DNA of 64,000 nt from Neurospora crassa OR74A (lineage: Eukaryota; Ascomycota; Sordariomycetes; Sordariales; Sordariaceae). Numbering within the stretch: the first letter of the stretch is position 1; every line of letters begins with the position of its first letter. Positions 35,827 through 45,708 of the stretch are shown here, one piece after another. A program made the translations under genes and the position numbers. Location of the stretch: positions 682,001 through 746,000 of the forward strand of contig NC_026502.1 in the NCBI RefSeq assembly GCF_000182925.2, in the 5' to 3' direction. The notes under the pieces are model-generated. The model was given only the letters and a program-made list of their open reading frames with translations. It did no database searches and was not told where the DNA came from.

Positions 35827-36515
35827 GGGGGCGAAGAGTGACAGATATCGACAGGAAACAAGAGGGAAACAGAACTCGATGAGGAAATGAAGATATATTG
35901 AAATACGCTTTTTAGGTATGTTGTTAAAGTTTCACGACGTGACTCTGAGAATTCCATGCCGTCGAAATAGAATAATGGAAGTAGATATTCATCACGTTGG
36001 AATAAGATTTCTTTGTGTTCCCATTAAGGTGCGGCGTTGGTGGAAGCAAATATTCGTGTCGTTGGAGTAAGGTACCCAGAGTCTCGAGTTGACCTGTTGG
36101 TGTGGTTGAAAATAAGGGTGCTAGTGGTTGTGGCGGCTCTCTTCATAGGCTGTTCGTCCTGGAACTCTGGGTCAATTGCTCCCTTGATATCTTGAACCAA
36201 TAACACCGTGAAGGAGGCACAAACACTTGCTACCGGCAAGACATTGTCAGCCGGTTCCCACCAGAGTCACAATTGTTTACATGGTCAGGGGTATGTAAAC
36301 AAGACAATCCGGCCTGAGGCCGAGAATAGTCCAAGCATGCCTCCTCAACCTCTCCCTGCTCGTCAACCGCGGACATCAACCCAACATAGAGCCAGTTTGA
36401 TGTGTAATGCGTTATGTATTATTGCTGTATGATGGCGTATATCTCGCTCGGAACCGCATCGCATCGCTTCAACTCGACAACCAGCTTTCTCTTGCCCTCC
36501 CTCTGCTTAACCTCC
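35827..36515. other. Convergent 3' region
   Basis: This is the space between the stop codons of the NDUFAF5-like gene and the ARPC5 gene. No further gene is seen. Confidence 0.45.
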
Positions 36516-37263
36516 TCATACCCTCCGGAAGTCAGTCATGACGCGGCCTATGCAACCCAACCCAGCAACCTCGACAACCTTCTCATGCCAGCTCAACAAA
36601 ACACTCATAGCCGAGCCGGTCGACTCGTTCGCAGCCATAGGGCGCTGACTGACTTGGCTGAACCCGGTAGCCTGGGGAGTCATGGCGCGAGCGGGCGTCG
36701 TCCTGCCAGAGCCATCGGAGGAGGCGGACGTGGCGCCCATGCCTTTGTACCTATTATCATATTAGAAAACCAAACCGTTAGCTGTATATCCCGTCTTGGT
36801 CTCCAACTCCTCGGCCTTCCTGCCGGAAGTGAAACAAAATAAAAGAACAAGGAAAGAGTTGTCGAGGAAGCCACACATACAAATACTTCATCAAAACATC
36901 CAAACACTCGCTGCCCCCTGGCTGTCCGTAAATGCGCTGCAACATGGGCGTCATCTCGCTCGCCTTGATGCTCTGCAGCACCTCGATGACCGTGTGCAGG
37001 TGCGTCTCCTTGGCCGCTTCGGACCCGGCGTAGACGGGCATCTCGAGACATCCGCGCAAGGCGCCCTCGGCGTCGCCGCCCCTGAGCAGCTGTCGCACCT
37101 GGCCGTTGATGGCGCGCGCGTCGGCCTCGCTGATTTCCGGAAGCGGGGGATGCAGCGTCGACACGTCAAAGTTGACCGACGAGTCTTCGGTGAGAGCGTC
37201 AATGTTGATGGTGCGCCAGGCGTCGCTGAGCGTTGCTTGCGTGTGTTGCTGGATGATGGACAT
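36516..37263 (-). CDS. Arp2/3 complex subunit 5 (ARPC5, p16-Arc)
   Basis: Two exons (36881-37263 and 36516-36750) encode 205 aa. The 130-nt intron (36751-36880) has a GTATGT donor and an AATAG acceptor; the split leucine codon restores MKYLYKGM, a stretch typical of the family. The start is the ATG giving MSIIQQHTQ; further codons are open upstream but without a better ATG. The C-terminal block LLSWHEKVVEVAGLGCIGRVMTD is diagnostic for ARPC5. A glycine/serine/threonine-rich linker (about residues 133-165) is longer than in animals, as in other filamentous fungi. The subunit bridges ARPC1 and ARPC4 in the complex that nucleates branched actin at endocytic patches. The yeast counterpart is Arc15. 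Confidence 0.93.
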
Positions 37264-38309
37264 GTTGTTGACTTTGGGGTGGTGGTTTGGTTGGTTGGTG
37301 ACGGCGGTGTGAGGGTCCTGCGTTCTGGTGATTACGAGGGGGTTGGTGTTTGCGATGGAATCCTGATACGTTTCGGCTTGAGTCAAGGGCGAAGTTGGCA
37401 AAGTTACCCGGTTGCTGTGTTCTCGGATGTGGAATTTAGAGGATTGGTAGGTGTTATGGAGGCTTGATTCGTTCGGCGTTCGGGTGTTGGTGATGATGGA
37501 TGCTTGGACTAGGTGTCTTGGCCAGTGGAGGCTTGAACTGCAGCTAGGCACCTAGGAACAGCGTCTGAAGAGGGGGAGGCGTTGCTTCAATGCCCTGAAA
37601 CGGGTTGAACTGGGGGGGTATGTACTACCTCTAGGTACACCTCTGGCATTGGAAGCGGCCCCTCTCACTGGCTCCAGGTCAGCCTGAACTGCCCGGGTAC
37701 CCGGGTGGGGCCGCGGTTACATAGGTACCACAATGGACTACACCTCCAGGTTCCGGCCCCGGCCCCGATCCCGTCACTGGACCCCACTGCGGCCCGGTGC
37801 TTGACGTACCTACCTCTACGTACCGTGACCCTTACTTACTTGTGCTTGCCTTTTCAACTTTCTCCAATCTTCACATGCCTGGTCCCCTCTGGTGTTTACC
37901 TACTTCCTCGCACCCAACTTCAGCGTTGCCTCCGTCTTCCATGAGGGGTGACTTCCAGCCGGCGGGTGCCATCCACATCATGATTCTGGATGGCTTCCCT
38001 CACTGGGACTTTGTGCTCCTTAGGTAGGTAGATAGCAGCATTGTTGAATGCCTACCCCGTTCCCCCCTTAAAGAGTTTCTGGAAATGTCCCTGCTCCAAG
38101 ATAGGAACGATGCTACTTACCAATCCGTACTTGACTCTACCTAGGATTGGGAGGGGTCGCTGTGATTGTAGCCATCGCCTGCCAGCGACAACAAGTCATC
38201 AACAACAACAATAAATCTGCAAGTATTTCATCCTCTGCTTGACCATCATCTTGGCTTTTCCTGCCTCTTCACAAGCTCAGTCTAATTACACGACAATTTT
38301 ATCACAACC
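37264..38309. promoter_or_regulatory. Divergent promoter region, ARPC5 / 995-aa protein
   Basis: About 1 kb lies between two divergent start codons. The stretch just before 38310 is rich in CAAC and ACAA, typical of a fungal 5' leader. Short TACCTACC-type motifs occur near 37800-37820 and 38020-38030. No gene is supported. Confidence 0.5.
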
Positions 38310-41297
38310 ATGACTATGACCATGACTACACCAACAACTACAGAGTCCAGGCCCTACTTGTACGCAAAGTACAGGTACCAAATCAGCCCTCTCGTCTACT
38401 GGGTTTTGCAAACATCCACCGCTCTCGTCTGGTCTCTGCCATCATCGCATCCAGACGCCCCAGACGTGCCTCTCGGCGACCCGCACATCACTCTTTCAAA
38501 CCTCGTTGCCCTCTCCAAGTTCATCGGCAAGCATGTTGCACCCGGTGATGTTCCTACCGCTATCCTCGGCTTGTTTCTCTCCGTCACCGTCGCGGTATAT
38601 GATTGCCAGGCCGCGCTGCAACGTATCGCAACCAAGAAAACACACCCTGATGTCGAAAATGGCATTTCTTCCCTGGAGACATTCGCCGAAGCCCTGGGAG
38701 ACTGTTACCGTGCTCTCGGCGGGTGGGACTGGGCCCTTCATGATCATACCCCGTTAGACAGCCTGTCTCGCTGTCTTCCCTTGACCAAAGGAAATGTCGA
38801 CTGCCTGGTGATCAAAGAGTTTGTCGCACTCGATCCCCCTGAAGCTTCCGAGGCCGACCAGGACTCGGAGCAAGAGACGTCTCAGCAAGCCGGCCCTCGG
38901 CTTGGGCACCAGCGGAAGCAAGCCAGACCCGGCAAAGGCAAAAGGGGCAGGCGTAGGAAAGATAAAGATACAGCAAAGCCCAAGGCCAAGGACATCGACA
39001 AGGGACCTCTCCCTGACGTGCTCAGCAATAGACTACTGGAAAGCTTTGATGTCACCCTGGATCAGCATGGTATGACTACCGGTTATATCATAGCTGCCTA
39101 CGACCTGATCAAAGACTGTGTTGAATTCAGAGCATATCTGCAGGACCTGTGGTACGAGGTTGCCTACGAAGGGCTCCACAGCGCGGTAGCGGGTGCCCTA
39201 TCCAACACCGCCCTGCTACTGGTCCAAAATGGTGAAGACTTCTTGTCGGTGTCGGCAGATTTCCCTGGCAGACAGGCTTTTCACAGCGTTGTAAGCACCG
39301 TGTCTTCCGTCCTCGGGTTCGGCGCTGAGCGAGAGGTCACTGGAGCCAACAAAGGAGACACGGATCTCATGGATGCCAAGGAGATGCTTCTACTGCATAC
39401 CTACCACGATCTTCTTGATTTTATCACTGATTACCAGAAGAATGACAACGGCAAACCAACAAAACGGATGATGAAGGAAATCAACAACTGGAATCCTGAT
39501 TTTGACCTCCGACGTGCCACCATGGGAGAACGTCTTAAATGGCGTCGTGCATATACGATCAACTGGCTATATGACCTGGCCAGTGTCTTGTCTAACAGAC
39601 TAGCCCAGGTAACAGAGGTCAGTGCAAAAAGGCCTGGAGGAGGGATATCGCGTAAAGAAGCACAAAGTGCCAGAGTGTTGGGGCTCTCGTCGTTTGCCGT
39701 TCTTATCAGTCTTCTCGCTACCCCGGACGGCAAAGTTGGCATTCGCGAGCGGATTTTGCCTCATCATGTCTTTCAGCTGCAGTGCATCGTCGATTCACTT
39801 ACCGTAACAAAAGGGTGGATACATGATCTACCCAAGGGCCACGTTTTTATTGCACCTCCGCCCGCCGACAAATTCCGGCCAATGCGCGATGTAGACCTTT
39901 TTCTACACGGCATCGGTGACGCACGGCCAGGCATCCTCACTGGGTTTGAGCGTCTGGAGGCCTTGCTGAGGATTGAGGCCAATCTGCGTCCAACAAGCAA
40001 GAAGAATCCGGAATTTCAGGAGACACTTGAGGCTGTCCGCGAGATATGTACTCAATTTCTCGGAAAACACCCAGCCCTGGGGAACAGGTCTCGATTTTCC
40101 ACCACAGATTCAAACGCGTTGTGGCACTATTCGCCCTATCTTTGCGGTGTCGGCCTTGCAGACGCTCTGGACGCGCAGTTTGTCGCCATTCTGTATGTCT
40201 GGGGGCATCAGATGGAGCCTGTGATGCTAATGCATTTGTACCATTTCCTCCGACAAGAAGGATACCTCGAAAAGCCCGTTGATTTGTTCGAGAGCTTACA
40301 GCGACTCTTCCCAACTAGCTTCTTTCCGAATGGAGAGATGCCTGTTTCAGACCATGGTAACGCCCTAGCCGACTTTCTAATCGACCTCGAGAACAAAGAC
40401 TCGAGGAAGAAAGGAAAGTGGAGAACCCTGAGTGGTTCGGGAGTTCCTATTCATCTTACAATCCCATATGAGTCTATGTTGGTCCTCCTACGCGAAAAAT
40501 CATGGAACCGTTACCGGGTGCCTGATGATCACGTCGCTCTGTCTTCACTTCTTGCGAAGCTTCGTATTGCTCAAACCGAGCATATCATTGATCATGTCAC
40601 CGGGAAAAAACGTCTGAAGCAAACAACCCTCGTTAAGCGGGCCAAGGCCGCACTTGTCACCGAAGGCCTCGCAGAAGACCTTGCCGAAGAGAAGTTGTTA
40701 GCCCTGGCGGATGCGCTGGAGGGAGTTGACTGTATGCAAGAGCAGCAAGCAGAGGATTCCCACGACATACCGCCAGAAATCAGTGACTGTGAGTGGTTTG
40801 ACATTCTAAAGGTCGATCTCACGGCCGACGTCGATGGCGACCATCCACTATGCGGCCTCAATCTAGCTGAGGTCACGTGGCGCATGGTCAATATTTTCAG
40901 CTGTATCGAGGGGGAGTTGCGCAGGTTGCGCAACAAGACTTATCTTAGCTTTTGCAATGACAAGGGCGAGTCTGATAGCGGCAAATACATGTATAAAGAG
41001 ACAGACGCACGCATGCTCCTGGTTCCGATGGCCATGGTCAACAAAGACGTGCAATTTTTTGAGGTTGTCGCAAAGACTCTTGCAGAGGAGTTCACGACGT
41101 TGCCGGATTTGATCTATTGGCGTGAGCTCAAGTTGGGCACCACCGGGCGATCAACATCACCACAGACGACGGGTCATGAAGCTACCGCCGATGCTACTAG
41201 TGCCAGTACCGTCGACAAGAATGCCGTTCATATGGATCACTGCGCGGTGATCAAGGGTGTGGCTACTGAAGATGGCACCATGTTGATCTGGAATTGA
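38310..41297 (+). CDS. Large fungal protein of unknown function (possible DUF6604-type N-terminus)
   Basis: A single exon starts at an ATG in excellent context (CACAACCATGAC) and encodes 995 aa. Residues 15-140 (YLYAKYRYQISPLVYWV...) recall the N-terminal domain called DUF6604 found in many fungal proteins, but this is from memory and uncertain. Residues 200-230 form a strongly basic patch (KGKRGRRRKDK) that could be a nuclear signal. The remaining 760 residues look folded and mostly helical, without a motif I recognise, and end in a threonine/serine-rich tail. There is no signal peptide or transmembrane segment. A neighbour-based role cannot be drawn, because flanking genes are unrelated housekeeping genes. 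Confidence 0.85.
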   Translation: MTMTMTTPTTTESRPYLYAKYRYQISPLVYWVLQTSTALVWSLPSSHPDAPDVPLGDPHITLSNLVALSKFIGKHVAPGDVPTAILGLFLSVTVAVYDCQAALQRIATKKTHPDVENGISSLETFAEALGDCYRALGGWDWALHDHTPLDSLSRCLPLTKGNVDCLVIKEFVALDPPEASEADQDSEQETSQQAGPRLGHQRKQARPGKGKRGRRRKDKDTAKPKAKDIDKGPLPDVLSNRLLESFDVTLDQHGMTTGYIIAAYDLIKDCVEFRAYLQDLWYEVAYEGLHSAVAGALSNTALLLVQNGEDFLSVSADFPGRQAFHSVVSTVSSVLGFGAEREVTGANKGDTDLMDAKEMLLLHTYHDLLDFITDYQKNDNGKPTKRMMKEINNWNPDFDLRRATMGERLKWRRAYTINWLYDLASVLSNRLAQVTEVSAKRPGGGISRKEAQSARVLGLSSFAVLISLLATPDGKVGIRERILPHHVFQLQCIVDSLTVTKGWIHDLPKGHVFIAPPPADKFRPMRDVDLFLHGIGDARPGILTGFERLEALLRIEANLRPTSKKNPEFQETLEAVREICTQFLGKHPALGNRSRFSTTDSNALWHYSPYLCGVGLADALDAQFVAILYVWGHQMEPVMLMHLYHFLRQEGYLEKPVDLFESLQRLFPTSFFPNGEMPVSDHGNALADFLIDLENKDSRKKGKWRTLSGSGVPIHLTIPYESMLVLLREKSWNRYRVPDDHVALSSLLAKLRIAQTEHIIDHVTGKKRLKQTTLVKRAKAALVTEGLAEDLAEEKLLALADALEGVDCMQEQQAEDSHDIPPEISDCEWFDILKVDLTADVDGDHPLCGLNLAEVTWRMVNIFSCIEGELRRLRNKTYLSFCNDKGESDSGKYMYKETDARMLLVPMAMVNKDVQFFEVVAKTLAEEFTTLPDLIYWRELKLGTTGRSTSPQTTGHEATADATSASTVDKNAVHMDHCAVIKGVATEDGTMLIWN

Positions 41298-41665
41298 GTA
41301 GATTGTATTTTCTCTTTTGTTGTCTTTCTGTTGTACATGTTACTAATAGCAGTATAAACTACTGGTTTATCACAGCGTATAGTAATCAAAGTCTTCAGGT
41401 CAAGGTCGCAAATACTGATCTTAACCTAGGTATGTTTTTCCGGGTTCGCTTCGTTTCCGACGACGCGAAAACCTCAACTACACCACGTTAGTTCCCATGA
41501 TAGGTTTAATTACATATGAACTTCAGTCATCATCGGTATTACACGAAGGCGTGGTTCACAAGTGATGCCAAAAGAGAATGATAGAGTGAGCAACTGGTTG
41601 CTGGACAGAGCAACAGTACGTAACGATTAACGACAGTCTTATCAAAGGAAGCAAAAGACAAGACC
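41298..41665. other. 3' region of the 995-aa gene
   Basis: These 368 bases should contain the 3' untranslated region. Nothing else is seen before the LTR-like sequence. Confidence 0.4.
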
Positions 41666-42184
41666 TGTCACGAGCCTCAACCTAGGACCTCGTACACGAC
41701 TTCGCTAAGTATGAACAGAATAGACTATAGGTTGATATAATATTAACTAATAATCCATCCACCTTAACAGATATTGACGGGACGAGCACTCTTATATGAC
41801 AGAAGCTATGCGCTCTGCCGAGCGGCTGAACATCTTCTATGCTATGGAGTTCTATTCTCGTCATCTCAGTGACCTATCATTACAAGCCTAGTGTACACCT
41901 TTCTATTATACATACCAGACGCCATCTCAGCATCCCTTAGTGAGCTTAACTGCCTGTCAAAATAGACTTGTCTTCAAATCCCATCTCCTCCAGCTCGTTA
42001 GTAACGACGAACATCAAACATTAAACCTATCATTTACCTTTTCGTTACGTACATGGATCAAAGAAAGTTATAATGACGCTTCAGTTAGAAGGGACATTGA
42101 GAATTCGTCGTTCTGGATTCGGGGAGGGAGCAAGGGCATGCTGCTGTTGACTGGCGTGTCTCAAAAGAATCTAACCTCATGACA
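41666..42184. mobile_element. Possible solo LTR remnant
   Basis: The segment begins TGTCACGAG and ends CTCATGACA, an imperfect 9-base inverted pair with the TG...CA ends of a long terminal repeat. TGTCACGA-type starts are common in fungal Ty3-type LTRs. The 519-base length suits a solo LTR, AT content is raised and no open frame is present. The expected 5-bp flanking duplication is not clear (AGACC against GGCCA), so the call is tentative. Confidence 0.35.
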
Positions 42185-42471
42185 GGCCAGAGGTAAGTAG
42201 GGTACAGATTACAAAGACAATAAAAGCAAACATAAAGAAATGGGGCATCACTGGCTGTTTTTGTCTGAACGAAGTCATCAATACATAATATAGATCTCAA
42301 TCGCAGTCTGGATTAGGTAAAACCAATTAGAAGAAGAGTGCAGTGGTAGACGGACGAGTGTCCTTTGATACTACTGACTGAGATACAACGAAGTGTCTGT
42401 CTTCATAGTATATGTCTACACCTCTGCCAGCACCGCACCAGAATAATGTGGCTGATTTCAGTTGTGCTAGG

Positions 42472-42478
42472 TATTATA
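42472..42478 (+). promoter_or_regulatory. TATA-like element upstream of the 5S rRNA gene
   Basis: TATTATA lies 27-33 bases before the predicted 5S start. Neurospora 5S genes are known to carry a TATA-like element near position -29 that is needed for transcription by RNA polymerase III. Confidence 0.6.
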
Positions 42479-42504
42479 AACCCATGAAAGAAAGTAAGAC
42501 AAGT

Positions 42505-42623
42505 ACATACGACCATACCCACTGGAAAACTCGGGATCCCGTCCGCTCTCCCATAGATAAGCCAGTGAGGGCCAGACTAGTAGTTGGGTCGGTGACGACC
42601 AGCGAATCCCTGGTGTTGTATGT
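42505..42623 (+). rRNA. Dispersed 5S ribosomal RNA gene
   Basis: The 119-base sequence begins ACATACGACCATA and ends GTTGTATGT, and these ends pair to form helix I of 5S rRNA. The interior has the conserved blocks ATCCCGTCCGCTC, GATAAGCC, AGTAGTTGGGT and CCAGCGAATCCC, the last two overlapping the internal polymerase III control region. A run of ten T follows immediately and should end transcription. Neurospora is unusual in having about 100 5S genes scattered through the genome in several sequence types. Compared with the common type as I recall it, this copy differs across the helix II-III region (TACCCACTGG...CCAGTGAGGGC), where the changes look compensatory. It could be one of the minor isotypes and is probably functional. 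Confidence 0.93.
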
Positions 42624-42632
42624 TTTTTTTTT
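42623..42632 (+). terminator. RNA polymerase III T-run terminator of the 5S gene
   Basis: Ten consecutive T directly follow the 5S gene; the first T is also the last base of helix I. Confidence 0.8.
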
Positions 42633-43226
42633 CTCCTTAGTTTCCCGTCCTTTTTCTTCGTTTCCTCTTACCTTTCATGTTCGTTCATGCCCGTGACCTC
42701 GAGGGTCAGCTCTTGCACTGGCTCTGGCTATTTGTTGGATGTTGGTGACAAGAGAGGCCTTGTATTGTTGGGAGCCAATCAAGAGATCGAAACAATCACG
42801 CACAGACCACAATCTTGTGTTTTGGTTGTCTCCAGTTGCCCCTATTATTTGTGTTTAGCCAAAATCATCTTCCCTGCGACTCTCCCTTCATAGCTATCAT
42901 CAAGTCCGCCACTTCGCTTTGGTGTTGGCTCCAACACTTAATGATTGAACAACGGTAAAAGCCATAACAACGGGATAGTGGTCGCTGGCACTTTCATAGC
43001 CTCATTCTGGCACTTGAAACACAAAATTGGGTAGTATAACGCCTCGGAAACGCCAAGTATAAATCCCAGGCAGAATGTCATACATGAAAATTAGGATCCT
43101 TGGAGTGGTTGCCACCAATTCCCGACGACAAAACGTGACCTGCCCATAACGCAACGACATGCTTTCTTGACAACAAGACAATCATAACACCGCCCTCTCA
43201 CCTCACCTCGCGCCCTCGATGTTCTG
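42633..43226. other. Gap between 5S gene and ppg-1 3' end
   Basis: No open frame looks coding here. It should include the 3' untranslated region of the phosphatase gene. Confidence 0.4.
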
Positions 43227-44656
43227 TCATAGGAAGTAGTCACCCAGCCCCCTTCGGCCTGCGGGGATATGCCGTTGATCGTCTGGCACGGCCGAGAAGA
43301 TGCTGAACTTTGTGTTTTGGTCGCGGTCCACCGTCATGATGGATGCGACGTTACCGCAACGGTAACAGTAGTTGGGTGCCGACCATACGGTTACGACCGA
43401 CTTTTCGGCAAAGTGGAACTAGATGAGAAACGCAGGTTAGCTGGCATTCCTTCTCATAACTGTGGAGAGCAACAAAAAGTGATGACCCACCTTGTAACCC
43501 TCATTTACCAGCTGATGCGCTCTTGCAATGGTTGTCAAACCGTTGACGTGGTTGAACTCTGTCGCGACCTTGTCTCCGAACAGCCAACCAGCGCCACGTG
43601 GACTGACAGCCCATGTATCGACGTCTTCTGGGTCACTCCACACAAGATCGCAGAAAGCACCCTCGTGCGGAATCTCCTGAGCACGCGCAACGACGCGGAT
43701 CTGGTCAATCGTGCGGATCTCGGGACTGAGACCGCCGTGGACGCAGAGAACGGTACCGTCGACAATGGCGGCAAGAACAAGAAAGTCAAACACTTGGCAG
43801 CAAGCCTTCCAGACAGAGGCGTTGCCGTACTTTTGCTGGCACTCCTCGTAGAAACCGTAGACCTGGGTGATTTGTCGGGACTCGTGATTACCGCGCACTA
43901 GAACAATGCGATCTGGGTATCTGTTGGGCGAAAAGTGTCAGCAGCGTGAACCGAACCAGAACTAGAACGGGGGGCCTTCGTACTTTGCCTTGAGACACAT
44001 GAGAAGGGTAAATGTCTCTAAACTGAAGTACCCTCTATCCACGAAATCTCCGAGGAAGACGAAGCGAGTATCGGCCGATTGAGAGCCCGTGTTGGCGCTG
44101 GATTGGGGGGTCTCTTCACTTGGGGATTCCTTCTCGCTTCCAGCCCCAGCCTCACTGTCTGTACTGCTCTTGATCTTCTTCTTGAGGTTGGGATCTGTGA
44201 TTTCCGTTGGGGGCTCGATGTCCTCGGATGTGATGACGGTTGTTGCGGTCTTGGGCGCCTGGACGTTTGTCTCACCGGGCATGCCACCAGCAACGCGAAA
44301 GAGTTCGAGGAGATCGTAGAATTGGCCGTGAATATCACCGCAGATGGTGACTGGCGTAACAACAGGCTGGATGTTCGATTCTGATGACGTGGGGACACAA
44401 GTCAGCTGGACAAGTTCCCTTGTCGTGCGCGCCTTGGGAACACGGGATGCGAACGCGCGCGCGCGCGCGGGCATGTGTAATCCTGACTAGTAGTTGGTGC
44501 TCAAGTACCTTCCATAAGAACTTCCTTGACAATTTCGCAGAGCTGCTTCATGACAGGCTCAGGAAGGTAATGACATTGTTTCGCCTCCTCCAGCCACTCA
44601 TCTAGACCGGCTCCGGGACGAAGATTAGCCGGACCCGGCTTTGGAATCGTGGACAT
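43227..44656 (-). CDS. ppg-1: PP2A-like Ser/Thr phosphatase catalytic subunit, PPG1 type
   Basis: Four exons encode 388 aa: 44509-44656, 43984-44380, 43491-43920 and 43227-43418. Introns are 44381-44508, 43921-43983 and 43419-43490, all in phase. The metal-site motifs GDIHGQ (64-69), GDFVDRG (160-166) and GNHE (192-195) and the [11 protein letters not shown] block are intact, and the protein ends DYFL, the carboxymethylation tail of the PP2A group. The opening [22 protein letters not shown] and the general course match yeast Ppg1 better than PP2A, PP4 or PP6. In N. crassa PPG-1 is the catalytic subunit reported in the STRIPAK complex required for hyphal fusion and fruiting. A serine/threonine/glutamate-rich insertion of about 65 residues (about 86-153) separates the first two motifs. 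Intron 1 contains an alternating GC tract. Confidence 0.93.
44454..44470. repeat. Alternating GC tract in ppg-1 intron 1
   Basis: About 17 bases alternate C and G, a sequence able to adopt Z-DNA. It lies wholly within intron 1. Confidence 0.85.
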
Positions 44657-45708
44657 GATGGTTGTATATAATCGGACTCGAGCCTTTTGGTGTACGGGCT
44701 GTAGTTGCAAGATGGGCGAGCAGCGAGCAGCGGGCGAAATATCTTATCAATCGAAGGGATGCTTGTGTAAGGCTGCGATGGAACTTGGGTTCCGCAATTG
44801 TTAATGTCGCTAGATGAATCGCGGGTCGCAAGGATTCGTGATTGAAGGGTCCTGGGGCCACCAAGTGCAAGTGGGAGGGCACTGCTAGACTTAAGTTGTG
44901 TTGTCGGGTGTGTTGGGTTGTTGTTTGTTGTTGGGATGAAATTCTAAGGATGACGACGATGCCGAGCGCGGGATCTGGATGGCTGAGGTGAGGTTGAATG
45001 GATGGGGCTGGAATCAACCTCGACCTCGACCTCGAACTGTGACCGGGCGGGCAGCCTGCCACCCACCCACTGGAAACCTACTGGTACTGTGAAGGTACTG
45101 CGTGGGACCCGTGGCCAACTGCGGTTTGCCAGTGGGCGAGTGCCCTGAATGGATTGCGCTGCAGGCCAAATCACGCGCGCACATTGGCGCCGAGAGCTGC
45201 CCCCCTCAGCCGCTGTGGGTCTGTGCACTCCCTTAAAGCAAACGAAGTTCTGGATCCCCGGAATTGCGGGGCACTTGGATTGTGGATTTCTTATCGAATC
45301 CGATAAGGCTGAGCGGTAGGTACCGCCGTACCTTAAAGACCAAGCTCCACCCTTTCCACTTCACTCAGCAATCGCATCCCGTCATTGCTCTTTGGATTTG
45401 TTACCCGAAACACTCATCCAACACCGCTCGCGCCAGCCGCGCCCTCCACTCTCACCAACATCGACAGCTTGATGTAAACTGTCGTTTCTCCAAAGACGGA
45501 GTCTCCCATCACGACACGAGCCCCCGCTGGTCTCGACCACCAGTACTTAGTACGCCGACAGACAGCTCTATCAACCACCGATAGACAATCATTCCGCCAA
45601 TACTGTGAGCGAAGCATGAGGCTGTGATTTCTACACTAGCTCGAGACTCCACCCAGAAACTACACATACCCCGACCATTCCAAGCCACGGTAGCTTCAAA
45701 ATTCAACC
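44657..45708. promoter_or_regulatory. Divergent promoter region, ppg-1 / upf3
   Basis: About 1.05 kb lies between the two start codons and must contain both promoters and leaders. Open frames inside lack ATG starts or domains. No specific element was identified. Confidence 0.5.
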
